A stretch of 64,000 bases of DNA from an uncultured Caulobacteraceae bacterium (GTDB lineage: Bacteria > Pseudomonadota > Alphaproteobacteria > Caulobacterales > Caulobacteraceae), in NCBI GenBank assembly GCA_903872075.1, contig CAIQJF010000043.1, forward strand, positions 1 to 64,000, written 5' to 3'. Both the position numbers and the translations under genes were made by a program. Positions within the stretch are counted from its first letter, which is position 1, and every line of letters starts with the position of its first letter. Shown here piece by piece: positions 29,182 through 37,143 of the stretch. The notes beneath the pieces are model-generated. The model saw nothing but the letters and a program-made list of their open reading frames with translations. It searched no databases and had not been told where the DNA came from.

Positions 29182-30864
29182 TTAAACCGCCAGCGCGCGC
29201 AGCCGGTCGGCTTGGGCCATGGTCGCGGCGTAGCCCGCGCGGACCGCCGGCGCATAGGCCTTCCAGTCCTGCAGGCCCACGCCGGTCACGTCGGGGACAA
29301 TCTCGACGGACAGCGCGTCGCGTTCGAGGGCGTGCGCCCGGGCGCTGGGCAGGGTGGCTGACCGGATCAGCACGGACACGATCGGTGGCCCTTTTCGCCA
29401 AGCGCCCGACAGCAGCCACCTAAGGCCGCCCGGATGCAGGCGAAGGTCGTCGGGACGCAAGCCGTGCGTCGAGGCCGCGACATCAACGCCGATCGTAACG
29501 CCATCATGCTGTTCACGGACCATATCCACCGGCAGATTGCGCGTCAGCGCACCGTCCACCAGCACATGCCCATCCTCCACCACCGGCGGCAAAACACCCG
29601 GCAGGGACAGTGAAGCGCGCAGAGCCGCCCGTAGGAGCCCGCGCCTGTGCGGATGCGCTTCTCCAAGAGTCAGGTCGGTGGAGACGCAGAGAAAGGGTCG
29701 CCAAAGGTCACTGATCTGAATATCGCCGAAATGCGCTTTCAGGCGCGCCTCGACGAGGTGTCCGCGCGTCATTGCAACCAGGGGAAAAGCGATATCGGAC
29801 AGCGGACTCGACTCGACGAACGCCGCCTGAATTCGGCGGTCGAGTTCGTCGATGCCCCATCCCATGGCCATGCCAGCGGCGACGACAGCGCCCATGGATG
29901 CCCCGCCGAGAAAGTCCACAGGCACGCCCAGTTCGGCCAGGGCCTTGGCCGCACCCACATGGGCATAGGCGCGGGCGCCGCCGCCGGAAAGCACCAGCGC
30001 CACGGACCGGCCGGTGTAGACCCGGGCGAGACGGTCGATGTCAGCCCGATCGCCTTTGCGAATATTGAACAGCCGCGAGACCGGGGCCGCCGACAGCCAC
30101 CGCGTGGAATTGGCGGCATGGCCCGCATTCGGCGGCTGCACGAGGATGACGTCGACCAGCCGGTGACGCTGGATCGCCGCGGCTGCGAGCGTAAACGGCC
30201 CTTCCGGAAGAGGCGTATCCGCCGCGCCGACGAGAATCAGACGGTCGATCTGCCGGCTACAGAAGGACGTAAACTCCGTCTCCTTTCGCTCGGCGGCGAG
30301 CAAGACGTAGTCGTTCGCCGCCTCCAGCATGGAGAGGGTCGACGGCGGGCTGTCGTCGGCCTCCACACCGAGCAGAGCCACCTTCAACCCCATGCCTCGC
30401 ATGGCCGCGGCGACGCGGTCGGCAAGATCCCTCACAGAGACGGAGTCGCAGACCCCGACAAACCCGAGAATGGACGTCTTGCGCCTTTCCGCGGGCTCTC
30501 CCGCGCCCATCCGGGTGAGCGCTGCGCGAGCGATCTCGGCAAGAAGGGCCGGATCCTCACGCAGCAGCGCCTCAAGACGATCGACAGGGACAGCCAAGAG
30601 TTCAGAATCTCGCAGCGCCGTGATCGTGGTCGAATAGACGCTCGCGCCGAGAATTTGCGCCGGTCCAATCAAGGCCCCGGGCCGGTGGATGGCGACGACG
30701 CGGTTGCCGTCGCCGGAAATGTGCTCAATCTCCGCCAAGCGGCCCGCCACGAGCCGGTAGAGCGCGTCGGGCTTCTCGCTCGCTTTCACAAGCGCTTCCC
30801 CGCCGGGCAACGCCAGAGCAATCGCTTCGGTGTCGAGGACATCGTCGAGAGCGGAGGTCGTCAT
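29182..30864 (-). CDS. patatin-like phospholipase with cyclic nucleotide-binding domain (NTE/RssA family)
   Basis: A 560-residue protein in three parts. Residues 10-120 form a cNMP-binding (CAP-ED) domain, about 130-260 a Rossmann-like linker domain, and about 285-460 the patatin domain. In the last, GGGARA (294-299) is the oxyanion hole, Ser323 in GASMG the nucleophile, and Asp437 in DGA completes the dyad. Family members resemble neuropathy target esterase and hydrolyse phospholipids or lysophospholipids. Cyclic nucleotide control is suggested by the architecture but not shown. No signal peptide. Confidence 0.9.
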   Translation of the reverse strand: MTTSALDDVLDTEAIALALPGGEALVKASEKPDALYRLVAGRLAEIEHISGDGNRVVAIHRPGALIGPAQILGASVYSTTITALRDSELLAVPVDRLEALLREDPALLAEIARAALTRMGAGEPAERRKTSILGFVGVCDSVSVRDLADRVAAAMRGMGLKVALLGVEADDSPPSTLSMLEAANDYVLLAAERKETEFTSFCSRQIDRLILVGAADTPLPEGPFTLAAAAIQRHRLVDVILVQPPNAGHAANSTRWLSAAPVSRLFNIRKGDRADIDRLARVYTGRSVALVLSGGGARAYAHVGAAKALAELGVPVDFLGGASMGAVVAAGMAMGWGIDELDRRIQAAFVESSPLSDIAFPLVAMTRGHLVEARLKAHFGDIQISDLWRPFLCVSTDLTLGEAHPHRRGLLRAALRASLSLPGVLPPVVEDGHVLVDGALTRNLPVDMVREQHDGVTIGVDVAASTHGLRPDDLRLHPGGLRWLLSGAWRKGPPIVSVLIRSATLPSARAHALERDALSVEIVPDVTGVGLQDWKAYAPAVRAGYAATMAQADRLRALAV

Positions 30865-30893
30865 GGGCTCGATAGGTCCAGTCCACGAAATGC

Positions 30894-30919
30894 GGGCGCG
30901 CCTGCCTTAAGACGCGCCC
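30894..30919 (-). terminator. inverted repeat after the Met-rich gene
   Basis: GGGCGCG and CGCGCCC flank a 12-base loop, 10 bases after the stop of the leftward Met-rich gene. Only a short ATTTC follows on that strand, so this is a weak terminator candidate. Confidence 0.35.
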
Positions 30920-30928
30920 GTCATGGCA

Positions 30929-31237
30929 TCAATGTTTGGCGGGAGCCATTCCGCCGGCGGACATGCCGCCCGTGGACATCGCGCCGGACGTCATGGCGTC
31001 CTTCTTATGGGCCTTGGCCATGGGTTTCTTGGCTGTGGTCTTGTGGGTAGCCATCTTGTCGCCGGTCGCCATGGCGCCGGTGGACATATGGTCGCCAGAC
31101 GACATCGCGCCGGTCGACATGCCTCCGGTGGACATGTGGTCGCCCGAGGCCATCGCCCCTGTCGTCTGGGCGGGCGCGGCGCCGGCGAACAGGACGCAGG
31201 AAAGGAGAGCGGCGATCGCGGTGGTGGTCTTGATCAT
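30929..31237 (-). CDS. secreted Met-rich short-repeat protein (MXKDX-like)
   Basis: A 102-residue protein with a clear signal peptide (cleavage after APAQ). The mature part is almost entirely degenerate five- to seven-residue repeats such as HMSTGGMSTGAMSSGD and AMTSGAMSTGGMSAGG, with a Lys/Ala stretch in the middle. About every fifth to seventh residue is Met, with scattered His and Asp. This resembles the pentapeptide MXKDX repeat proteins, whose role is unknown; Met/His richness could suit soft-metal binding in the periplasm. The DUF1223 gene lies 110 bases upstream on the same strand. Confidence 0.75.
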   Translation of the reverse strand: MIKTTTAIAALLSCVLFAGAAPAQTTGAMASGDHMSTGGMSTGAMSSGDHMSTGAMATGDKMATHKTTAKKPMAKAHKKDAMTSGAMSTGGMSAGGMAPAKH

Positions 31238-31347
31238 GGTCAGGTTCCTTGAGGTTGAAGCGCGGCCTTGCGGACACGCGGGGGCAATCCCGCCGAGGCG
31301 GGAGAGTGGGACGGCGCAATGCCGGAACGGTTTGGTTTAGGAGCGGG

Positions 31348-32034
31348 TCAGACTCGGGCGGCGGCGAGAATCGGACCGCCACGACCGGTCTGGACCAGGA
31401 TCGCGGTCTTGAGGCGCCCCTCGGAGGCAGGCGGAAGAGCGTAGGCTTGAGCCGCGCCGGTCCAAGAGCCCAACAACGTCAGTGAGCGGACGACATTCTT
31501 GTGCGGCAGCGTACGCCCGCCGTTTTCACCTCGGCCGATGGGCACCTGAACGATGTCGGGATCATAACGGACCAGCCAAACCTCGGCAGGATGAGACGGC
31601 GCCGAACCGGTGATCGTCACGCGGTCGCCGCGAAGGGAAATGACGGGGCCGGCGACCCCGCGATCGGCGCCAGCCAAGGCCCGCTCGATCTCTCCGTCGC
31701 GCACCCCGACCACATCCGTGCGGCCATTGATCACGACCTGTGGCGTCCAGACATCGCTGTGACGCAGGGCGCGGGCGTAGTCCCATTGCCGGGCGGAATT
31801 GCGCGGAGAACCGAACGTGTCCTTCCAGCCCAGTTGATCCCAGTAGGTCACCTGGAAACTGAGCGCGAGAATATCCGGCCGCCCACTCAAGGCGATGACA
31901 TGGGCGTTGGCCGGCGGACAGGACGAGCAGCCCTGGCTCTGGAACAGCTCGATCACGGTCGGATGTGCAGCGTCTGCAGCGACGGCGGATCCGGCGAGCG
32001 ATAGTGTCACGGCGGCGAGAACAGCGCGGATCAT
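31348..32034 (-). CDS. DUF1223 protein, secreted thioredoxin-like fold
   Basis: A 228-residue exported protein (signal peptide cleaved after AVAA) of the DUF1223 family. VIELFQSQGCSSCPPANAHV gives a thioredoxin-like first strand and a redox CxxC (Cys36, Cys39). YWDQLGWKDTFGSP and TPQVVINGRTDVVG are further family landmarks. It is probably a periplasmic thiol-disulfide protein, but no activity has been assigned to the family. It is upstream of the Met-rich gene. Confidence 0.88.
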   Translation of the reverse strand: MIRAVLAAVTLSLAGSAVAADAAHPTVIELFQSQGCSSCPPANAHVIALSGRPDILALSFQVTYWDQLGWKDTFGSPRNSARQWDYARALRHSDVWTPQVVINGRTDVVGVRDGEIERALAGADRGVAGPVISLRGDRVTITGSAPSHPAEVWLVRYDPDIVQVPIGRGENGGRTLPHKNVVRSLTLLGSWTGAAQAYALPPASEGRLKTAILVQTGRGGPILAAARV

Positions 32035-32139
32035 GAAGCCTCTCCCTCGACCGCGCCACGTGCGCCGGTCGAGGGGCTATCCGCTCAAGGCCCGGCGACG
32101 GTTACAACGGGGCCAGGAATTTGTTGAGGCGGCGGTCCC

Positions 32140-32544
32140 CTAGCCCGGCAATCGTTCGAAGCAGGGGATGCCTTCCGGAATCCGATGGAACGACTGTTTG
32201 TCGACCGTGTAGATTGCGATGTCGGGCCCACCGTACTGGCTGGGATCGTCCAGCGCGCCAATCTTGACGATCACCGCCGGGAAGCCCTGAGGGCGGGTGA
32301 CCAGATGGGTCCCGCAGTTGGGGCAGAACTCCCGGGTCACCGGCCGTTCAAGGTCCGACCGCGCGAAGCCCTTAGGCTCGCCCTTTGTGTAGGCGAAACC
32401 AGGAATCGGCATGGCGATGAAGACATTGGGCGAGCCGCCCGTCAGGTACTGGCACTCCCGGCAATGGCACTGCGCCTTCATCATCGGATCGCCCTCGGCG
32501 ACGAAGCGCACCGCCCCACAATAGCATCCGCCTTCAAGCTTCAT
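32140..32544 (-). CDS. GFA family protein
   Basis: A 134-residue protein of the glutathione-dependent formaldehyde-activating (Gfa/CENP-V) fold. Zinc-binding cysteines are visible in [16 protein letters not shown] and FCPNCGTHL. Most members are small zinc proteins of unproven activity; a true S-hydroxymethylglutathione synthase role should not be assumed. It diverges from uvrB. Confidence 0.9.
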   Translation of the reverse strand: MKLEGGCYCGAVRFVAEGDPMMKAQCHCRECQYLTGGSPNVFIAMPIPGFAYTKGEPKGFARSDLERPVTREFCPNCGTHLVTRPQGFPAVIVKIGALDDPSQYGGPDIAIYTVDKQSFHRIPEGIPCFERLPG

Positions 32545-32688
32545 TGTCGTCTCCGCCCGGCTTGCCCGACGCGTGCAGCGCCGGGTTCATAAGGAACTTG
32601 TCCGGCGCCGCGCGGCCCCTGACAAGGGGCGCCGCGCCTCTTTGGACCGCCCCCTCTGGCCTTCGGGCGCGACCTCCCCTACCTTGGT

Positions 32689-32703
32689 GTTCATGTCTCG
32701 TTC
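32689..32703 (+). promoter_or_regulatory. LexA (SOS) box at uvrB
   Basis: GTTC-ATGTCTC-GTTC is an exact match to the alphaproteobacterial LexA operator GTTC-N7-GTTC. Its spacer contains the most upstream plausible uvrB ATG (32693). Confidence 0.7.
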
Positions 32704-34936
32704 CGCTTCCGGTCCCGGCGTCTCGGACGTCTCAGGCGCCTTCGTCCACGACCTGGCGACCTCGCCCATGTTGTGGACGCCGCACAGGCCGGCGCGGCCG
32801 GAGAAGAGCGAAGGCGGCCGGCGCTTCCAGATCGTCAGCGACTACGAGCCGGCAGGGGACCAGCCCCATGCCATCGCCGAGATTGTCGCGGGGATCGAGT
32901 CCGGCGAGCGTGACCAGGTGCTGCTCGGCGTCACGGGTTCCGGCAAGACCTTCACCATGGCGAAGGTCATTGAGGCTACCCAGCGGCCGGCTCTGATTCT
33001 GGCGCACAACAAAACGCTCGCGGCGCAGCTCTACAGCGAGTTCAAAAGCTTCTTTCCGCACAACGCGGTCGAGTATTTCGTCTCCTACTACGACTACTAT
33101 CAGCCTGAAGCCTATGTGGCGAAGACCGACACCTATATCGAGAAGGACTCCTCTCGGAACGAACAGATCGATCGCATGCGCCATTCGGCGACCCGCGCAA
33201 TCCTGGAGCGTGACGATGTGATCGTCGTCGCCTCTGTCTCCTGCATCTACGGCATCGGCTCGGTAGAAACCTACACGGCGATGACGTTCACCGTGTCTCT
33301 GGGCGATACGGTCGACGAAAAACGGCTGATGGGCGACCTGGTCGCCCTGCAATACAGGCGCAACGATCAGGCGTTTGAGCGCGGGACGTTCAGGCGCCGC
33401 GGGGACACCCTGGAGATCTTCCCGGCCCACTACGAGGATAGGGCCTGGCGGATCATGCTTTGGGGCGACCAGGTCGAGGCGATCGCCGAGTTCGATCCGC
33501 TGACCGGGCGCAAGACCGCCGACCTGCCGAGCGTGAAAATCTATGCCAACAGCCACTATGTGACGCCGAGACCGACTCTTCGTCAGGCCGTGAACGCCAT
33601 TAAGGACGAACTGCGGACCCGCCTCGACTGGCTGATCGCGAACGGAAAGCTATTGGAAGCCCAGCGCCTCGAGCAGCGCACCACCTTCGACATCGAGATG
33701 ATGGAAGCCACCGGTAGCTGCGCGGGCATCGAGAACTATTCCCGCTATCTGACCGGCCGCAGGCCGGGCGAGCCGCCGCCCACGTTCTTCGAATACATTC
33801 CCGACAACGCGCTGCTGTTCGTGGATGAGAGCCACCAGACGGTGCCGCAGATCGGGGCAATGTACCGAGGTGACTTCAGCCGGAAGTTCAACCTGGCCGA
33901 GTACGGCTTCCGCCTCCCTTCCTGCCTGGATAACCGCCCGCTCAAGTTCGAGGAATGGGAGGCCATGCGGCCCGACAGCCTGTTCGTCTCGGCGACGCCG
34001 GCGAAGTGGGAGATGGAGAAGGCGGGCGGCGTGTTTGTTGAACAGGTGATCCGTCCCACGGGTCTGATCGATCCGCCAGTCGAGATCCGGCCGGTGTCGA
34101 AGAACGGCTTTTCCCAGGTCGATGACACCATTGCCGAGTGTCGCGAGTACGCCAAACGCGGCTACCGCAGCCTGGTCACGGTCCTCACCAAGAAGATGGC
34201 GGAGGATTTGACGGAGTACATGCATGAACAGGGTCTTCGGGTCCGGTACATGCACAGCGACGTCGACACCCTGGAGCGGATCGAGATCATCCGCGATCTT
34301 CGCCTGGGCGCCTTCGACGTCCTCGTCGGGATCAACCTGTTGCGCGAGGGCCTGGACATCCCGGAGTGCGGCCTGGTGGCCATCCTGGACGCGGACAAGG
34401 AAGGCTTCCTGAGGTCTGAGACCTCATTGATCCAGACCATTGGCCGCGCGGCGCGAAACGTCGACGGCCGGGTGATCCTCTACGCCGACAGCATGACCGG
34501 CTCCATGGAACGGGCGATCAGCGAAACCAATCGCCGGCGCGAAAAACAGACGGCCTACAACCTCGAACACGGCATCACGCCGGAGAGCATCCGCAGCCAG
34601 ATCAAGGACATCCTCGCCAGCCCCTATGAACGTGGAGACCGGGTCACTGTGGACGTGGGCGTGGCGGAGGACTCCAAACCGTTCCTCGGTTCGAACTTCC
34701 AGGCCACCCTGCGCGACCTTGAGGCCAAGATGAGGGCCGCCGCCGGCAATCTCGAATTCGAGGAGGCTGCGCGCGTACGCGACGAAATCAAGCGGCTTAA
34801 GATGCTGGATCTGGAGTTCGCGAACGAGGCCCTGACTCCCGCTGGCGAAACCGCTGACAAGCAGGCGGTGACCCGGATGAAGGCCGAGGCGCGGGCAGAG
34901 TCCGCGGCGAGATTCAAAAAGGGCGGCCGCCGCTAG
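32693..34936 (+). CDS. uvrB: excinuclease ABC subunit B
   Basis: UvrB, up to 747 residues, is the damage-verifying helicase of nucleotide excision repair. Walker A is GVTGSGKTF, the DNA-clamping beta-hairpin includes [11 protein letters not shown], the DExH box is VDESHQ, and the C-terminal UVR motif (about the last 100 residues) binds UvrC. An N-terminal extension of about 50 residues precedes the usual start of the fold. Because the SOS box covers the ATG at 32693, translation may really begin at the in-frame ATG at 32768 ([10 protein letters not shown]). Both give a complete enzyme. Confidence 0.96.
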   Translation: MSRSASGPGVSDVSGAFVHDLATSPMLWTPHRPARPEKSEGGRRFQIVSDYEPAGDQPHAIAEIVAGIESGERDQVLLGVTGSGKTFTMAKVIEATQRPALILAHNKTLAAQLYSEFKSFFPHNAVEYFVSYYDYYQPEAYVAKTDTYIEKDSSRNEQIDRMRHSATRAILERDDVIVVASVSCIYGIGSVETYTAMTFTVSLGDTVDEKRLMGDLVALQYRRNDQAFERGTFRRRGDTLEIFPAHYEDRAWRIMLWGDQVEAIAEFDPLTGRKTADLPSVKIYANSHYVTPRPTLRQAVNAIKDELRTRLDWLIANGKLLEAQRLEQRTTFDIEMMEATGSCAGIENYSRYLTGRRPGEPPPTFFEYIPDNALLFVDESHQTVPQIGAMYRGDFSRKFNLAEYGFRLPSCLDNRPLKFEEWEAMRPDSLFVSATPAKWEMEKAGGVFVEQVIRPTGLIDPPVEIRPVSKNGFSQVDDTIAECREYAKRGYRSLVTVLTKKMAEDLTEYMHEQGLRVRYMHSDVDTLERIEIIRDLRLGAFDVLVGINLLREGLDIPECGLVAILDADKEGFLRSETSLIQTIGRAARNVDGRVILYADSMTGSMERAISETNRRREKQTAYNLEHGITPESIRSQIKDILASPYERGDRVTVDVGVAEDSKPFLGSNFQATLRDLEAKMRAAAGNLEFEEAARVRDEIKRLKMLDLEFANEALTPAGETADKQAVTRMKAEARAESAARFKKGGRR

Positions 34937-35022
34937 CCACCGCCGGTTTCCGCCTTTGCAAGCATCCTTTGTGACGACGGCGCGTTAGGTCTCCTGGAGG
35001 GGGACCTCACGGAGATCACAAA

Positions 35023-35412
35023 ATGAAACTGCCCCCCCTTGCGCGCGCCGGCTTCGCCGCCGCGACGCTGCTGACACTTTCGTCCTGGGGCGTCTCGCAC
35101 GCTCAGAATGCGATCGTCGTCGCCCCAACGCTTACGCCGGCCGTCGTGCGCGCCGACTGGACCCTCCGGCAACGCCAGGACTGGCTCAGCCACAAACTGG
35201 AGACCGCGGTCGCCGACGGGGCGATGACGGACTCGTCCTTCAATCAGGCCAGACTCGAAATGCGCAACCTGGCCAACGAAGAAAGTCGCATGCGTCATGA
35301 CGCGGACGGTCAGCTGACGCCCAACCAAACGTCGGAACTCGAAGCTCGACTGGATGTGATCTCGGCCAAAATCCGGTGGGCCAACATGACGAACGAAAAG
35401 CGCCCCTGGTAG
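35023..35412 (+). CDS. secreted hypothetical protein
   Basis: A 129-residue protein with a signal peptide cleaved after SHAQ. The mature part, from WTLRQRQDWLSHKLE onward, is helical and charged, with an N-x-Q/heptad pattern that may form a coiled-coil hairpin. I do not recognise a characterised family, though similar small periplasmic proteins occur in Caulobacterales. GGAG stands 9 bases before the ATG, after a small hairpin (34987-35007). A GC-rich terminator-like repeat follows. Confidence 0.7.
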   Translation: MKLPPLARAGFAAATLLTLSSWGVSHAQNAIVVAPTLTPAVVRADWTLRQRQDWLSHKLETAVADGAMTDSSFNQARLEMRNLANEESRMRHDADGQLTPNQTSELEARLDVISAKIRWANMTNEKRPW

Positions 35413-35423
35413 CAGAGGCTCCG

Positions 35424-35455
35424 CCCCGCGCCGCCGGTTTGACCGGCGCGGGGTT
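35424..35455 (+). terminator. terminator-like hairpin
   Basis: CCCCGCGCCG and CGGCGCGGGG form a 10-bp stem with a 10-base loop, 12 bases after the secreted protein gene. Only TT follows, so termination would be weak or factor-assisted. Confidence 0.5.
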
Positions 35456-35527
35456 GCGTCCCGCGCCGTTGTGCGGAAAACACGCGCTCTGACGGGGGCG
35501 TCAAATTGGGATTTCACGGCTCGCCAC

Positions 35528-36052
35528 GTGGACGACAGCGCTGACGACCCGTTGATGGCCGCCTATCTGGAGCGGCGCGAGGAGCTGATCCGCTATTTCA
35601 GGGCGCGCCTGCGCTCACCCGAGGCGGCTCAGGACATCGTGCAGGACATCTATCTGAAGATCGCCCGTCGGCCGGCGGAAGAGATCACGAATCCGGCCGC
35701 CTACCTCTACAGGCTCGGCTCCAACCTCATGTTGGATCACATCAAGCGCGAGCGCCGTGTGCAACGGCGTGCGTCCGCCTGGCGCGAGGCGACCGTCGAC
35801 ACCGAGAGCGGCATACAGTTCGCCGATGAGGATCCCGCAGCCGACAGGACTGTTGCGGCCCGGGAGCGGCTTCGGCTGATTATAGAAACAGTCAACGAGA
35901 TGCCCCCTGCGGTTCGGGAAGCCTTCAGGCTGCACAAACTCGAGGGCCTCAGCCACGCCGAAACGGCCGCAGCCATGGGCGTATCGCGCTCAAGCGTCGA
36001 GAAATACATCATGGCCAGCCTTCAACGCATCGTGAAGAAGGTCGGACGATGA
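35528..36052 (+). CDS. FecI-type ECF sigma factor
   Basis: This ECF sigma factor of about 174 residues has region 2 (SPEAAQDIVQDIYLKIARR, PAAYLYRLGSNLMLDHIKRE) and region 4 (HAETAAAMGVSRSSVEKYIMASLQRI), as in iron-starvation FecI sigma factors. The start is unclear: GTG at 35528 (VDDSADDP) fits relatives, while GTG at 35471 would add 19 residues. With the FecR-like gene and STN-containing TonB receptor downstream it forms a cell-surface signalling cassette. The sigma factor should drive the receptor gene when ligand is bound. Confidence 0.9.
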   Translation: MDDSADDPLMAAYLERREELIRYFRARLRSPEAAQDIVQDIYLKIARRPAEEITNPAAYLYRLGSNLMLDHIKRERRVQRRASAWREATVDTESGIQFADEDPAADRTVAARERLRLIIETVNEMPPAVREAFRLHKLEGLSHAETAAAMGVSRSSVEKYIMASLQRIVKKVGR

Positions 36053-36140
36053 AAGGTTCAAATTTTTACTGGAGGGATTCAGGAAATCGTGGCGTCCGCC
36101 TTGGTAGCAACACCAGGATGGCGGGCGACCGCCAAAGCGT

Positions 36141-37139
36141 ATGACCGGCGAGACCCACATCCCCCTGAATGATGACGTGCGCGAGGCGGCCGCCGCCTGG
36201 CATATGCGCATGCAGTCGGATGGGGCCACGGGCGAAGACTGGACGGCGCTGACGATCTGGCTGGAGGAATCGCCTCAACACCGCGCAGCATTCGACGAGA
36301 TCGACCTTTTGGCCGATGAGATCGCTATCAACGCCAGCGAGATTCTGGCCGGCGTAACCCGACCTTCGGCGGAAATCGTCCCTTTTCCGGCTCGCAAGCC
36401 GCCGCCGCAGAGGAAGGCGGAACGCCCGCCGGCTGCAGCCATCGCCGCCGCGGCGGCCGCGGTTTTTGTGGCGGTGGGGTTCGGCGGCTGGCAGGCGTCT
36501 GGTGGTCCGGTTCAGACCTTTCAGACCGGGCGCGGCGAAACCCGCGCCATCACCCTGGCCGACGGCAGCCGGATCAATCTCGACGCTGCGTCGCGCATGA
36601 CCGTTCGGTTGGGGTGGTTCTCGCGTCAGGTGACGATGAGCGAGGGCGAGGCGACGTTCGATGTCGCCAGGAACCCGAAGAAGCCGTTCGAGATCGCAGT
36701 CGGCGATCAAAGGGTTCGCGTGATCGGGACGGAGTTCAACATACGCCATTATGACGGCTCGACCGACGTGACCGTCAGGCGCGGCATCGTGGCGATCTAC
36801 CAGAGTTCGCTTGGCGACACGCCCGTGGCGCGGCTGACCAAGGGCATGGCGCTGAACCACGTCGACGGCTCGCCTGCATCAATGGTGCGAGCGGTCAATC
36901 CGGATCGGGCGTTTGCCTGGACCGAGGGTCGTATCATCTGCGACTCTCAGCCCCTGGCTGAACTGATTCCGTATTTGAACCGACGCTACGGCGTGTCCAT
37001 CCGGCTGGCCCCTTATCTGGCTTCGCGGAGGTTCTCCGGCGTGCTTGAGCTGGGGGACGAGAAGGATGTCGTTCGCCGGTTGGCAGACTATCTATCCATA
37101 AGGTTGAGTGGATCGGAGCGCGAATATTCCCTAAGCTGA
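36141..37139 (+). CDS. FecR-type anti-sigma/transmembrane sensor
   Basis: A 332-residue FecR homologue. Its cytoplasmic N-terminal domain (DUF4880: AAAWHMRMQSD...W..WL.....H..AF.....L) binds the sigma factor. One transmembrane helix follows at about residues 90-115. The periplasmic FecR domain contains TGRGETRAITLADGSRINLDAASRM, and the C-terminal STN-like part begins near RIICDSQPLAELIPYLN. It relays the receptor signal to FecI. It lies 88 bases after the sigma gene and 4 bases before the receptor gene. Confidence 0.92.
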   Translation: MTGETHIPLNDDVREAAAAWHMRMQSDGATGEDWTALTIWLEESPQHRAAFDEIDLLADEIAINASEILAGVTRPSAEIVPFPARKPPPQRKAERPPAAAIAAAAAAVFVAVGFGGWQASGGPVQTFQTGRGETRAITLADGSRINLDAASRMTVRLGWFSRQVTMSEGEATFDVARNPKKPFEIAVGDQRVRVIGTEFNIRHYDGSTDVTVRRGIVAIYQSSLGDTPVARLTKGMALNHVDGSPASMVRAVNPDRAFAWTEGRIICDSQPLAELIPYLNRRYGVSIRLAPYLASRRFSGVLELGDEKDVVRRLADYLSIRLSGSEREYSLS

Positions 37140-37143
37140 CCCA

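Noticed and set aside
29647-31050. 467-codon plus-strand frame opposite the patatin gene
   Set aside because: No domain is recognisable and it also runs opposite the Met-rich gene, both well supported on the minus strand.
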